Shown piece after piece: positions 1-6,238 of a DNA stretch of 19,370 nucleotides. Under the pieces are notes generated by a model. That model did no database searches. It was not told the DNA's origin and saw only the letters and a list, made by a program, of their open reading frames with translations. Location of the stretch: assembly GCA_964498965.1 (NCBI GenBank), contig CAZCJU010000029.1, forward strand, positions 1 to 19,370. The letters are read 5' to 3'. Position numbers and translations under genes: made by a program. Position 1 is the stretch's first letter, and each line of letters begins with the position of its first letter. This DNA comes from CAZCJU01 sp964498965 (GTDB lineage: Bacteria; Bacillota; Clostridia; Oscillospirales; CAG-272).

Positions 1-708
1 AGCGTTAAGTCCCGTTCCTACGGCTGTTCCGCCGAGTGCCAGCTCGTGCAGAGGCTTTACCGCAAGGTGAAGCAGCTGTACATCTCTTTCGAGGCTCGAT
101 CTCCAACCGCTTATCTCCTGACTGAACGTTATAGGCGTTGCGTCCTGAAGATGCGTTCTTCCGCTCTTTACTATACCTTCGTTCTCCTCTTCGAGCCGCT
201 TAAAGGTCGAAATGAGCGTTTCGGCGGCGGGAATGAGCTTGTCCTCTATCATGAGGACCGCGGAAATGTGCATAGCCGTGGGGAACGTGTCGTTCGACGA
301 CTGACTCATGTTCACGTCGTCGTTCGGGTGAAGCAGTTTTTTGCCGGCAACGGCGTTTCCCCTGTTCGCTATTACCTCATTCGTGTTCATATTCGACTGC
401 GTTCCCGAGCCTGTTTGCCAAACGACGAGCGGGAAATGGTCGTTGAGAGAGCCGCTTATCACCTCGTCGCAGGCGGTGCTTATCGCCGCAAGCTTTTCGT
501 CCGTCATCTTCTCGGGACGAAGTGCGTTGTTTGCCAAAGCCGCCGCTTTTTTCAAAATGCCGAAGGCGTGTACTATTTCAGACGGCATCGTTTCGATGCC
601 CACGCCTATTTCGAAATTCTCGTGACTCCTTTGCGTTTGTGCCGCCCAGAGGCGATCTGCGGGTACCTTTACCTCGCCCATGGAGTCATGCTCTATACGG
701 TAATCCAT
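1..708 (-). CDS. fumC: Class II fumarate hydratase, 3' part cut by window edge
   Basis: This gene encodes the N-terminal 236 residues of an iron-free class II fumarase, which interconverts fumarate and L-malate in the cytoplasm. Visible family signatures are the substrate-site segment TGSGTQSNMNTNEV, then HPNDDVNMSQSSNDTFPTAMH, and LALGGTAVGTGLNA at the window edge. Together these favour fumarase over aspartase or argininosuccinate lyase. The C-terminal part, with the SS-loop signature, lies outside the window. The ATG at 708 follows an AAGGGAG ribosome binding site. It starts 10 bases after the stop of the upstream dehydrogenase gene, so it is the last visible gene of the operon that begins at 3412. 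With that dehydrogenase it could run the malate-fumarate step of a reductive branch towards succinate, or the reverse. Aspartase is the main alternative, but I consider it unlikely. Confidence 0.93.
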   Translation of the reverse strand, partial: MDYRIEHDSMGEVKVPADRLWAAQTQRSHENFEIGVGIETMPSEIVHAFGILKKAAALANNALRPEKMTDEKLAAISTACDEVISGSLNDHFPLVVWQTGSGTQSNMNTNEVIANRGNAVAGKKLLHPNDDVNMSQSSNDTFPTAMHISAVLMIEDKLIPAAETLISTFKRLEEENEGIVKSGRTHLQDATPITFSQEISGWRSSLERDVQLLHLAVKPLHELALGGTAVGTGLNA

Positions 709-718
709 GCTAACTCCC

Positions 719-1669
719 TTATATCTTAATGTTATCTATTACGCTTCTCAGGCTGTCCGCACTCTTCCTAAGTGCCGCAAGCTCCGTGTCGTTGAGCGGA
801 AACATTACTTTGCCGTGAGCACCGTTGCCGCCTACAATATTGAGCAACGACAGGCAAAGGTCGTCTATTCCGTATTCGCCGTGAAGCATCGTCGATACCG
901 TAAGCGTCGTATCGACACCGGAAAGCAGGCATTTAACGAGGTGACACACCGAGATCGAAACGGCGTAGAACGTCGCTCCCTTGCGTGCTATTACCTTGGC
1001 TCCGGACTTGCGAACGTATTCCTCTACCTCGTCCTTATCGAATTCGGGATAAAGGGCTTTGGTATTTTCGTCTGCAATGCAGGCTTTGTATTCTTCTATC
1101 GGAATATTCGAAATGTTCGCTACGGACCACGGCACGAATGCGGAATCGCCGTGTTCGCCGAGAACGTATGCGTGAACATTTTGCTGATTGATCCTGTAGT
1201 ACTCGGACAATCTCGCACGCAAACGGGAGGTATCGAGTATCGTACCCGAACCGATTATACGGTTCTCGGGAATGTCGGAGCATTTGCAGAACGTGTATGT
1301 GAGTATATCGACGGGGTTCGCAACGATAACGTAGAATGCGTTGGGTGCATACTTGGTTATTTCGGGTATGAAACTCTTTGTTATGTCGACGTTTATCTGA
1401 GCCAGATCAAGACGGGACTGGCCGGGCTTACGTGCAAGACCCGAGGTAACGATAACTATGTCCGAATCCTTTGCGTCCTCATAGCTTCCCGCATATACCG
1501 AGCAGGGATTGCAGAAGGGTACGCCCTGTCTGATATCGAGTGCTTCGCCAAGTGCCTTCTCGGTGTTGATATCGATCATGACGATCTCCGATGCGAGTCC
1601 CATGACCGTCAGTGTGTAAGCGATGGTGGAGCCTACGCTTCCCGTACCGATAATTGTAATTTTGTTCAT
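719..1669 (-). CDS. mdh: NAD-dependent malate dehydrogenase-like protein of the LDH/MDH family
   Basis: This 316-residue 2-hydroxyacid dehydrogenase has the complete LDH/MDH layout. There is a Rossmann GTGSVG at residues 8-13, NAD-selecting Asp33, Asn118, Asp146 and Arg149, and the catalytic GEHGDS with His173. The mobile loop reads ARKPGQSR. Arg80 occupies the position that is Gln (position 102) in true L-lactate dehydrogenases and Arg in malate dehydrogenases. Exchange of this residue is the classic specificity switch of the family. I therefore predict oxaloacetate/malate as substrate, although close clostridial relatives are often labelled L-lactate dehydrogenase. Fumarase as the next gene supports malate. 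The ATG at 1669 has a strong AAGGAG site. It follows the group B hydrogenase after 31 bases, probably in one transcript. Lactate dehydrogenase remains possible until assayed. Confidence 0.85.
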   Translation of the reverse strand: MNKITIIGTGSVGSTIAYTLTVMGLASEIVMIDINTEKALGEALDIRQGVPFCNPCSVYAGSYEDAKDSDIVIVTSGLARKPGQSRLDLAQINVDITKSFIPEITKYAPNAFYVIVANPVDILTYTFCKCSDIPENRIIGSGTILDTSRLRARLSEYYRINQQNVHAYVLGEHGDSAFVPWSVANISNIPIEEYKACIADENTKALYPEFDKDEVEEYVRKSGAKVIARKGATFYAVSISVCHLVKCLLSGVDTTLTVSTMLHGEYGIDDLCLSLLNIVGGNGAHGKVMFPLNDTELAALRKSADSLRSVIDNIKI

Positions 1670-1700
1670 TTTATTTCTCCTTAACTTTATTACATATATT

Positions 1701-3140
1701 TTAAACCTTGTCGGTTTTTTTCGTTTTCAGACCGGCTACGGCATCGGATATCGTCTTGTCCTGTGCCATAAGTCCGTATTTATCTACCTCGAGCCTGTTC
1801 CGCTCTCCGTGCGTAAGACATCCCGCTCCGCCGACACAGCCGCCTATGCATGCCATGCCCTCTATGAAGTTTGCGTCAAGCACGTTTTTGCTTTTCTTGA
1901 GCAACGCCGTTCGGCACGCCTCTATTCCGTCGCACGAGCAGGGCTTAAGTTCGAAATCCGTTATGCCCTGTTCCTTAAGTCCCTGTGCGACCGCATCGGA
2001 AAGACCGCCGCAACGGGCGAATATCCTGCCGAAATACGATGCGTTGTCAAGCACGCCCTCTTCAAGCGTCGAAATGTCTATATCCCGACTGTCGAACAGT
2101 GCCTGAAGCTCCTCGAACGTCATCGCCGCATCGACATACGGACTTACCGTATCAAGCTCCGCTTCCGCTTTCTTTGCCGTACACGGACCTATGAATACGA
2201 CTTTTGCGTCCTCCTCCGTGTCCTTGATGTATTTTGAAATAGTCGCCATCGGGGAAAGACTGTGCGATACGTTGCCCGAAAGCGACGGAAACGCCGATTT
2301 GAGATACGCGACGAACGCCGGGCAGCATGAGCTTGTCAAAAAGCCCTTCTCCGCAAGCTCCTTCGATTCCGCCTGTGCGACCATGTCCGCACCGAGTGCC
2401 GCTTCGACTACGGCATCGAAGCCGAGGCGTTTTAAGCCCGTTACCGCCTGACCGAGCTTTGCGTAGGTGAACTGGCTCGATATAGACGGAGCAACGACCG
2501 CATATATCTTGTACGCTCCGTTCCGACTGCCCTTAAGCAGGTCTATGACCTTTAAAATGTACGATCGGTCCGTTATCGCCCCGAACGGGCATTGATATAC
2601 ACACGCTCCGCAGGATATGCACTTTTCGTAATCTATTTTCGCCGCACCGTTTTCGCCCGTCGAAATGGCTTTTATCTTGCACGCACTCTGACACGGTCGC
2701 TTTCTCGAAACGATCGCCGAATACGGACAGACCTTCGCACACGCTCCGCATTCGACGCACTTCGATTTGTCAATGTGCGCGACGTGGTTCTCGTCGAAAT
2801 ACAATGCGTTTCGCTTACATACGTCCTCGCAGCGGTGTGCCAAACAGCCTCGGCACATATCCGTGACCGTGTAGCCGCTTGCGGGACATTCGTCACAGGC
2901 TATATCGATCACCTGTATGATATGCCCGTTATCCCCCACGCCCATTGCGAGCTTCACTCTTTCCGAAAGTATGGCTCGCTCTTTATATATACAGCACCGC
3001 ATCGTGGGAGTGTTGCCCGGTACTATCGTTTTCGGAATGTCGATAAGCCCCTCGGTGAGAGTTCCCTCCCACGCAAGCCGTGCGACCTCCCGCAGTACCT
3101 TGTACTTCAGGTGCTGTACCTTCGTATCGAATTTTCTCAT
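1701..3140 (-). CDS. Group B [FeFe] hydrogenase, ferredoxin-linked
   Basis: This 479-residue cytoplasmic iron-only hydrogenase belongs to the group B branch, which differs from the bifurcating HydA encoded later in the window. The N-terminal part carries extra cysteines (82, 85, 96, 99, 104, 108). Two [4Fe-4S] ferredoxin motifs follow (CVECGACAKVCP from 128 and CISCGACVYQCP from 174). The H-cluster domain has L1 TSSCCPAF (Cys272/Cys273), L2 GPCTAKKAE (Cys320), where canonical enzymes start with Met, and L3 MACIGGC (Cys431/Cys435). These substitutions are typical of group B. The family is thought to exchange electrons with ferredoxin, producing or consuming H2; this particular protein's direction is not known. 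The ATG at 3140 matches the usual family start, although its ribosome binding site is weak. It lies 29 bases after the thioredoxin-like ferredoxin gene, suggesting partnership. Confidence 0.92.
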   Translation of the reverse strand: MRKFDTKVQHLKYKVLREVARLAWEGTLTEGLIDIPKTIVPGNTPTMRCCIYKERAILSERVKLAMGVGDNGHIIQVIDIACDECPASGYTVTDMCRGCLAHRCEDVCKRNALYFDENHVAHIDKSKCVECGACAKVCPYSAIVSRKRPCQSACKIKAISTGENGAAKIDYEKCISCGACVYQCPFGAITDRSYILKVIDLLKGSRNGAYKIYAVVAPSISSQFTYAKLGQAVTGLKRLGFDAVVEAALGADMVAQAESKELAEKGFLTSSCCPAFVAYLKSAFPSLSGNVSHSLSPMATISKYIKDTEEDAKVVFIGPCTAKKAEAELDTVSPYVDAAMTFEELQALFDSRDIDISTLEEGVLDNASYFGRIFARCGGLSDAVAQGLKEQGITDFELKPCSCDGIEACRTALLKKSKNVLDANFIEGMACIGGCVGGAGCLTHGERNRLEVDKYGLMAQDKTISDAVAGLKTKKTDKV

Positions 3141-3169
3141 ATTTTGAACTTTTCGTACCTCGGCTCAAG

Positions 3170-3412
3170 CTATGAAAGCCCGCCCGATATGACGGAAGCG
3201 AAAAATCCGTCAACCTCGCTCTCTTTCACGGCGTAAAGCTTTCCGTCGACATCGACGCTTACTCCGTCACCGCAGTTGCCCGCACACATTTCGACGGCAA
3301 GCGTTATTTTGCTCTGTAAGCCGCTTTCTTCGATCAGCCGCTCCAGCCGTTGCAGTACACGAAAGCATCCCTTAAGACGACAGCACGAATCCGTGCAAAC
3401 GGTAACTTTCAT
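3170..3412 (-). CDS. Thioredoxin-like [2Fe-2S] ferredoxin
   Basis: This 80-residue protein resembles the C-terminal [2Fe-2S] domain of NuoE standing alone. Cysteines 6 and 11 (CTDSCC) and 43 and 47 (CAGNC) match the C-x4-C and C-x3-C ligand pairs of thioredoxin-fold ferredoxins. Cys10 and Cys16 are additional and not needed by the family pattern. It probably shuttles electrons for the group B hydrogenase encoded directly downstream; this is inferred from position. The ATG at 3412 follows AAGGAGAGGAT, a strong ribosome binding site. It is the first gene of the operon, with a promoter at 3457-3485. Confidence 0.87.
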   Translation of the reverse strand: MKVTVCTDSCCRLKGCFRVLQRLERLIEESGLQSKITLAVEMCAGNCGDGVSVDVDGKLYAVKESEVDGFFASVISGGLS

Positions 3413-3456
3413 ATCCTCTCCTTGTTTTTATATGCCGTTTTTCGACATATCATTTG

Positions 3457-3485
3457 ATTATATCATAATGCTTTTTGATTTACAA
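3457..3485 (-). promoter_or_regulatory. Sigma-A promoter of the ferredoxin-hydrogenase-mdh-fumC operon
   Basis: On the minus strand, a -35 TTGTAA (3480-3485) and a perfect -10 TATAAT (3457-3462) are separated by 17 bases. The predicted transcript start near 3450 leaves a leader of about 38 bases before the ATG at 3412. Confidence 0.75.
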
Positions 3486-3486
3486 T

Positions 3487-3522
3487 TATCAAATTGGTAT
3501 AACGGTATTATCCGAATTGATA
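3487..3522. promoter_or_regulatory. Dyad upstream of the -35 box, candidate LysR operator
   Basis: TATCAA at 3487-3492 is mirrored by TTGATA at 3517-3522. Allowing two mismatches, 9 of 11 positions in each arm pair (through GG 3496-3497 and CC 3512-3513). An inner ATAA/TTAT pair (3499-3511) has almost the same centre. The dyad abuts the -35 box of the hydrogenase operon and is centred about 55 bases upstream of the predicted start. That is close to where LysR-type activators bind. The gene ending 9 bases away is a lysR. An alternative is a weak, AU-rich end-of-gene hairpin for lysR, but no T-tract follows. Confidence 0.45.
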
Positions 3523-3530
3523 TCACCGTA

Positions 3531-4394
3531 TCATATTTTCGTTCGGACAAGCTCGTCGAAGAAAAGTCTTTCCCATGTGTTGAAATGCATTCCGTTTTTA
3601 TATACGAGTCCGTCGCAACGGATCTTGTCGGTAGCGACGCAGACCTCGCATATGCCGTACGCCTTGAGAAGCTTTTCCGGCATCGGCGGCGAATACGCAT
3701 AGATCTCGTCGTTTGCCGACAGCAATTCAAGACAGGCAAGTGCGGAATCCACTTTGAATACGCATTCGTTCTCGTCCTTTTCGCCGAACGCACCCGTGTA
3801 TGCCGCCCGTACCGCACCCGACATATCCTCGCCCCGGCTCAGGGCGATGCGGCCGCGACGATTGGCGAGCATGACAAGACGATACCGAGCCACTCTCTCG
3901 TATTTCAATCCCCGCTCGGCGGAAAACACTTCGAAGCGTCGCTCGCAATCCGCCGAAACACCGACGATGCCGAGCCTGTATTCGCCCCTGCCGACCGCAT
4001 TTACCGTGTCGGCAACCGAACGAAGCTCGTAACTTTTTTCGCATTCGGTATTTTCTCCGTGCGAACAGATATGCGAAAACGCCCGAAGTGCGTAATGCGG
4101 TGTGATGCCGCAGACCGAAAGTCGTTCGACACGCTTTTGCGGTGCTTTGTACAGTTCCTCGACCTCGTTTATCTTTTCGAGTATCTTTTCCGCACGGAAA
4201 ATAAATTCCTCGCCGCTTTGCGTGAGCGTCATGCCCTTTGCACTGCGATTGAATATCACGATGCCAAGCTCTTCCTCAAGCTCCTTTACCGCTCTGCTCA
4301 GATTCGGCTGAGCTATCAAAAGAGCTTCCGACGCTTTGTTGATCGACCCGATGCGGGCGACCTCCACGGCGTATTTCATATGCAGCAGATTCAT
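3531..4394 (-). CDS. LysR-family transcriptional regulator
   Basis: This 287-residue protein has a classic LysR N-terminus. Its winged helix-turn-helix spans roughly residues 3-62 (GSINKASEALLIAQPNLSRA, then LGIVIFNRSAKGMTLTQSGE), followed by a linker helix and a less conserved effector-binding domain. The effector cannot be told from sequence. The ATG at 4394 is chosen because MNLLHMKYAVEVARIGSI matches the family start and lies 8 bases after the phosphodiesterase stop. A longer in-frame extension would run through that gene. Its likely target is the hydrogenase operon that follows on the same strand, because a dyad sits just upstream of that promoter; self-regulation is also possible. Confidence 0.9.
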   Translation of the reverse strand: MNLLHMKYAVEVARIGSINKASEALLIAQPNLSRAVKELEEELGIVIFNRSAKGMTLTQSGEEFIFRAEKILEKINEVEELYKAPQKRVERLSVCGITPHYALRAFSHICSHGENTECEKSYELRSVADTVNAVGRGEYRLGIVGVSADCERRFEVFSAERGLKYERVARYRLVMLANRRGRIALSRGEDMSGAVRAAYTGAFGEKDENECVFKVDSALACLELLSANDEIYAYSPPMPEKLLKAYGICEVCVATDKIRCDGLVYKNGMHFNTWERLFFDELVRTKI

Positions 4395-4402
4395 ATTACG
4401 CC

Positions 4403-4954
4403 TTACGCCTCGCTCGCCGTGTGCGTCATGTATGCTTCCCCGTCCATGTCCTTCCACGTGAAAACGCCGTTTTCGAGTGTCATATAGCCGTGTCTTGAGC
4501 CTTGCTTCGGCAGTGAGGTCGAGCCGGGATTCATGTAAGTTATCCCATCCCGTTCGACAAGAGCGGGAACGTGGGTGTGACCGTGCAGCAGGATGTCGCC
4601 GGGCGAAAGCGGAGGAAGCGAGTTTAAATTGTATTCGTGACCGTGCGTTGCGAATATCATTTTTTTCCCGATGCTCAATATCGCATATTGAGCCTTGATC
4701 GGAAAATCGAGGACCATTTGATCTACCTCGCTGTCGCAATTGCCGCAAACGCACAGAATAACGTTGTGTAACGGGTTAAGCATTTCGACGACCGCCGGCG
4801 GCGAATATTCCTCGGGCAAAGAGTTTCTCGGACCGTGATAAAGTATGTCGCCCAAAATAAGCAACCTGTCCGCTCTCTCGTATGCAAAACGATCGATCAG
4901 CTTCTTGCAGTAATAAGCCGAGCCGTGAATGTCCGAAGCAATGAGAAATTTCAT
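4403..4954 (-). CDS. yfcE: YfcE-type metallophosphodiesterase
   Basis: This 183-residue calcineurin-like phosphoesterase has all metal-binding motifs in order: SDIHGS (Asp8, His10), LGD (Asp36), GNCD (Asn72), THGH (His104) and HGHTH (His124, His126, His128). YfcE relatives hydrolyse phosphodiesters such as bis-pNPP in vitro and have no settled physiological substrate. The start at 4954 is preferred over an in-frame GTG at 4972 because the AGGGGG ribosome binding site lies between them, 6 bases before the ATG. It is the first gene of a two-gene unit with lysR, driven by the promoter at 5028-5056. A functional link to the regulator is not evident. Confidence 0.9.
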   Translation of the reverse strand: MKFLIASDIHGSAYYCKKLIDRFAYERADRLLILGDILYHGPRNSLPEEYSPPAVVEMLNPLHNVILCVCGNCDSEVDQMVLDFPIKAQYAILSIGKKMIFATHGHEYNLNSLPPLSPGDILLHGHTHVPALVERDGITYMNPGSTSLPKQGSRHGYMTLENGVFTWKDMDGEAYMTHTASEA

Positions 4955-4992
4955 ATTACACCCCCTAAACACTGTGATAGCAATCTAAGTTT

Positions 4993-5022
4993 CGTGCGGA
5001 ATACGACAATTTTATCCGCACG
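4993..5022. promoter_or_regulatory. 8-bp perfect inverted repeat at the yfcE-lysR transcript start
   Basis: CGTGCGGA (4993-5000) and TCCGCACG (5015-5022) are perfect mirror arms around a 14-base centre. The arms are GC-rich within a very AT-rich region. They begin at the predicted transcript start of the minus-strand promoter, so they could be a repressor operator or a hairpin at the 5' end of the mRNA. Confidence 0.5.
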
Positions 5023-5027
5023 CATAC

Positions 5028-5056
5028 ATTTTATCAAAACAAATATAAAAAGTCAA
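5028..5056 (-). promoter_or_regulatory. Sigma-A promoter of yfcE-lysR
   Basis: On the minus strand, -35 TTGACT (5051-5056) and -10 TAAAAT (5028-5033) are separated by 17 bases. The predicted start near 5021 gives a leader of about 67 bases to the ATG at 4954. Confidence 0.7.
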
Positions 5057-5229
5057 TATATATAGTGTGTACATAAAAAAGTTTACACTTCGGACAAAAT
5101 AATTAACAAATTTTGGCAAGCAGAAGTATCGACGGAGGTTTGGAAAATGAAGGCAGAGTAAAAAAATCATGCAAAAACCGTTGCGGAATATATATCGAAA
5201 AATATATATGAGATATACTTTTTTTATAT
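5057..5229. other. AT-rich divergent intergenic region, no gene seen
   Basis: This is the middle of a 422-base gap between divergent operons. It holds an imperfect dyad, AGTGT (5064-5068) with ACACT (5085-5089). It also has the left copy of a 13-base direct repeat GAAAAATATATAT (5197-5209), whose right copy is at 5266-5278, just after the -10 box of the plus-strand promoter. I see no convincing coding sequence or known RNA family here. Confidence 0.5.
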
Positions 5230-5258
5230 TTTACAAAATGAAAAAAAGATAGTATAAT
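5230..5258 (+). promoter_or_regulatory. Sigma-A promoter of the nfnAB-hydCBA operon
   Basis: A -35 TTTACA (5230-5235), a 17-base spacer and a perfect -10 TATAAT (5253-5258) predict a start near 5265. The leader before nfnA is then about 112 bases long, long enough for RNA-level control. Confidence 0.78.
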
Positions 5259-5283
5259 ATCCGTAGAAAAATATATATAGGGG

Positions 5284-5338
5284 AAGCTGTCGAAAATCTT
5301 CGGGTGGGAAACAGCTTTTGTTTCCATGTTAAGAAACA
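5284..5338 (+). promoter_or_regulatory. Structured 5' leader with two hairpins upstream of nfnA
   Basis: The leader holds two successive inverted repeats. The first is AAGCTGT (5284-5290) with ACAGCTT (5311-5317), enclosing a small CGAA/TTCG stem and a purine-rich GGGTGGGAA stretch, and followed by TTTTGTTT. The second is TGTTTC (5319-5324) with GAAACA (5333-5338). The first resembles an attenuator, but its stem is short and the T-tract interrupted. I cannot match it to a named riboswitch class. Confidence 0.4.
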
Positions 5339-5376
5339 TACCCTTGCAATACAAAAATTCGGACAGGAGAACAGGA

Positions 5377-6225
5377 ATGTACAGAATCGTTCGCAAAAAA
5401 TCGCTTAATCCGACGGTCACGCAAATGGAGATCGAAGCACCGCTTGTCGCAAAAAAAGCAAAGCCGGGTCAGTTCATAATCCTTCGCGTTGACGGTGACG
5501 GTGAGCGTATTCCGCTTACCGTAGCGGGCTGCAATACGGATGACGGCACGGTAAAGATCATATTCCAAATCGTCGGAGGCACGACCGAACGCCTCAATCA
5601 TAAAAACGAAGGCGAGTTCATCGAGGACTTCGTGGGGCCTCTCGGCTGTGCGACGGAAACGGAGGGCATTAAGAACGTCTGCATAATCGGCGGCGGTGTC
5701 GGCTGTGCAATAGCAATGCCCGTAGCCGAGGAATTTCACCGTCTCGGAGCGAAGGTAACGTCCATAATCGGATTCAGAAGCAAGGATCTGGTAATACTCG
5801 AGGACGAGTTCGAAGCTTGCTCCGACGAGATGATACTCATGACGGACGACGGAAGCTACGGTCGCCACGGAAACGTGACCGTTCCGCTTAAGGAAAAGCT
5901 CGAAGCGGGCGAAAAATTCGACATGATAATCACGATAGGACCGCTGATAATGATGAAGTTCGTCGTTGCGACGGCAAAGCCGTTCGGCACGCCCGTTACG
6001 GTTTCGATGAACCCCATAATGATAGACGGCACGGGAATGTGCGGCGGTTGCAGGCTCACGCTCAATCAAGACGGCAAAAAGGTTACCAAATTCGCCTGTG
6101 TTGACGGTCCGGATTTCAACGGCTATGAAATAGATTTCGACGAAGCGATGTCGAGAGGCAGGATGTATGCCGATTTCGAGCGTCACGCACGCGACGAGGC
6201 GTGCAATCTTTTCAAGAAAGCGTAA
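5377..6225 (+). CDS. nfnA: NfnA, NADH-binding small subunit of NADH-dependent ferredoxin:NADP oxidoreductase
   Basis: This 282-residue cytoplasmic flavoprotein is the alpha subunit of the electron-bifurcating transhydrogenase NfnAB, which couples NADH and reduced ferredoxin to NADP reduction, or the reverse. It has a ferredoxin-reductase-type FAD domain (about 1-95, with ERIPLTVAG), a nucleotide domain starting at GGGVGCA (105-111), and a C-terminal [2Fe-2S] segment DGTGMCGGC (Cys222, Cys225) with Cys241. In characterised NfnA an Asp is the fourth ligand; Asp217 is the candidate here. The ATG at 5377 follows AGGAG by 7 bases. An in-frame ATG at 5326 lacks such a site and adds a stretch unlike the family. 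Related sulfide dehydrogenase or dihydroorotate dehydrogenase electron-transfer subunits are alternatives, but nfnB follows immediately. Confidence 0.92.
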   Translation: MYRIVRKKSLNPTVTQMEIEAPLVAKKAKPGQFIILRVDGDGERIPLTVAGCNTDDGTVKIIFQIVGGTTERLNHKNEGEFIEDFVGPLGCATETEGIKNVCIIGGGVGCAIAMPVAEEFHRLGAKVTSIIGFRSKDLVILEDEFEACSDEMILMTDDGSYGRHGNVTVPLKEKLEAGEKFDMIITIGPLIMMKFVVATAKPFGTPVTVSMNPIMIDGTGMCGGCRLTLNQDGKKVTKFACVDGPDFNGYEIDFDEAMSRGRMYADFERHARDEACNLFKKA

Positions 6226-6238
6226 GGAGTGAGAATAA

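Noticed and set aside
4395..4754. N-terminal extension of the LysR frame by 120 codons
   Set aside because: It overlaps the well-supported phosphodiesterase gene on the same strand, and LysR proteins start at the MNLLHMKY segment.
5136..5160. Four-codon mini-ORF (ATG AAG GCA GAG TAA) after GGAGG
   Set aside because: It lies upstream of the best nfnA promoter, and I found no convincing promoter that would transcribe it.
5326..5376. Longer N-terminus of nfnA starting at the ATG at 5326
   Set aside because: There is no ribosome binding site before it, the extra residues do not resemble the family, and the ATG at 5377 has AGGAG at good spacing.
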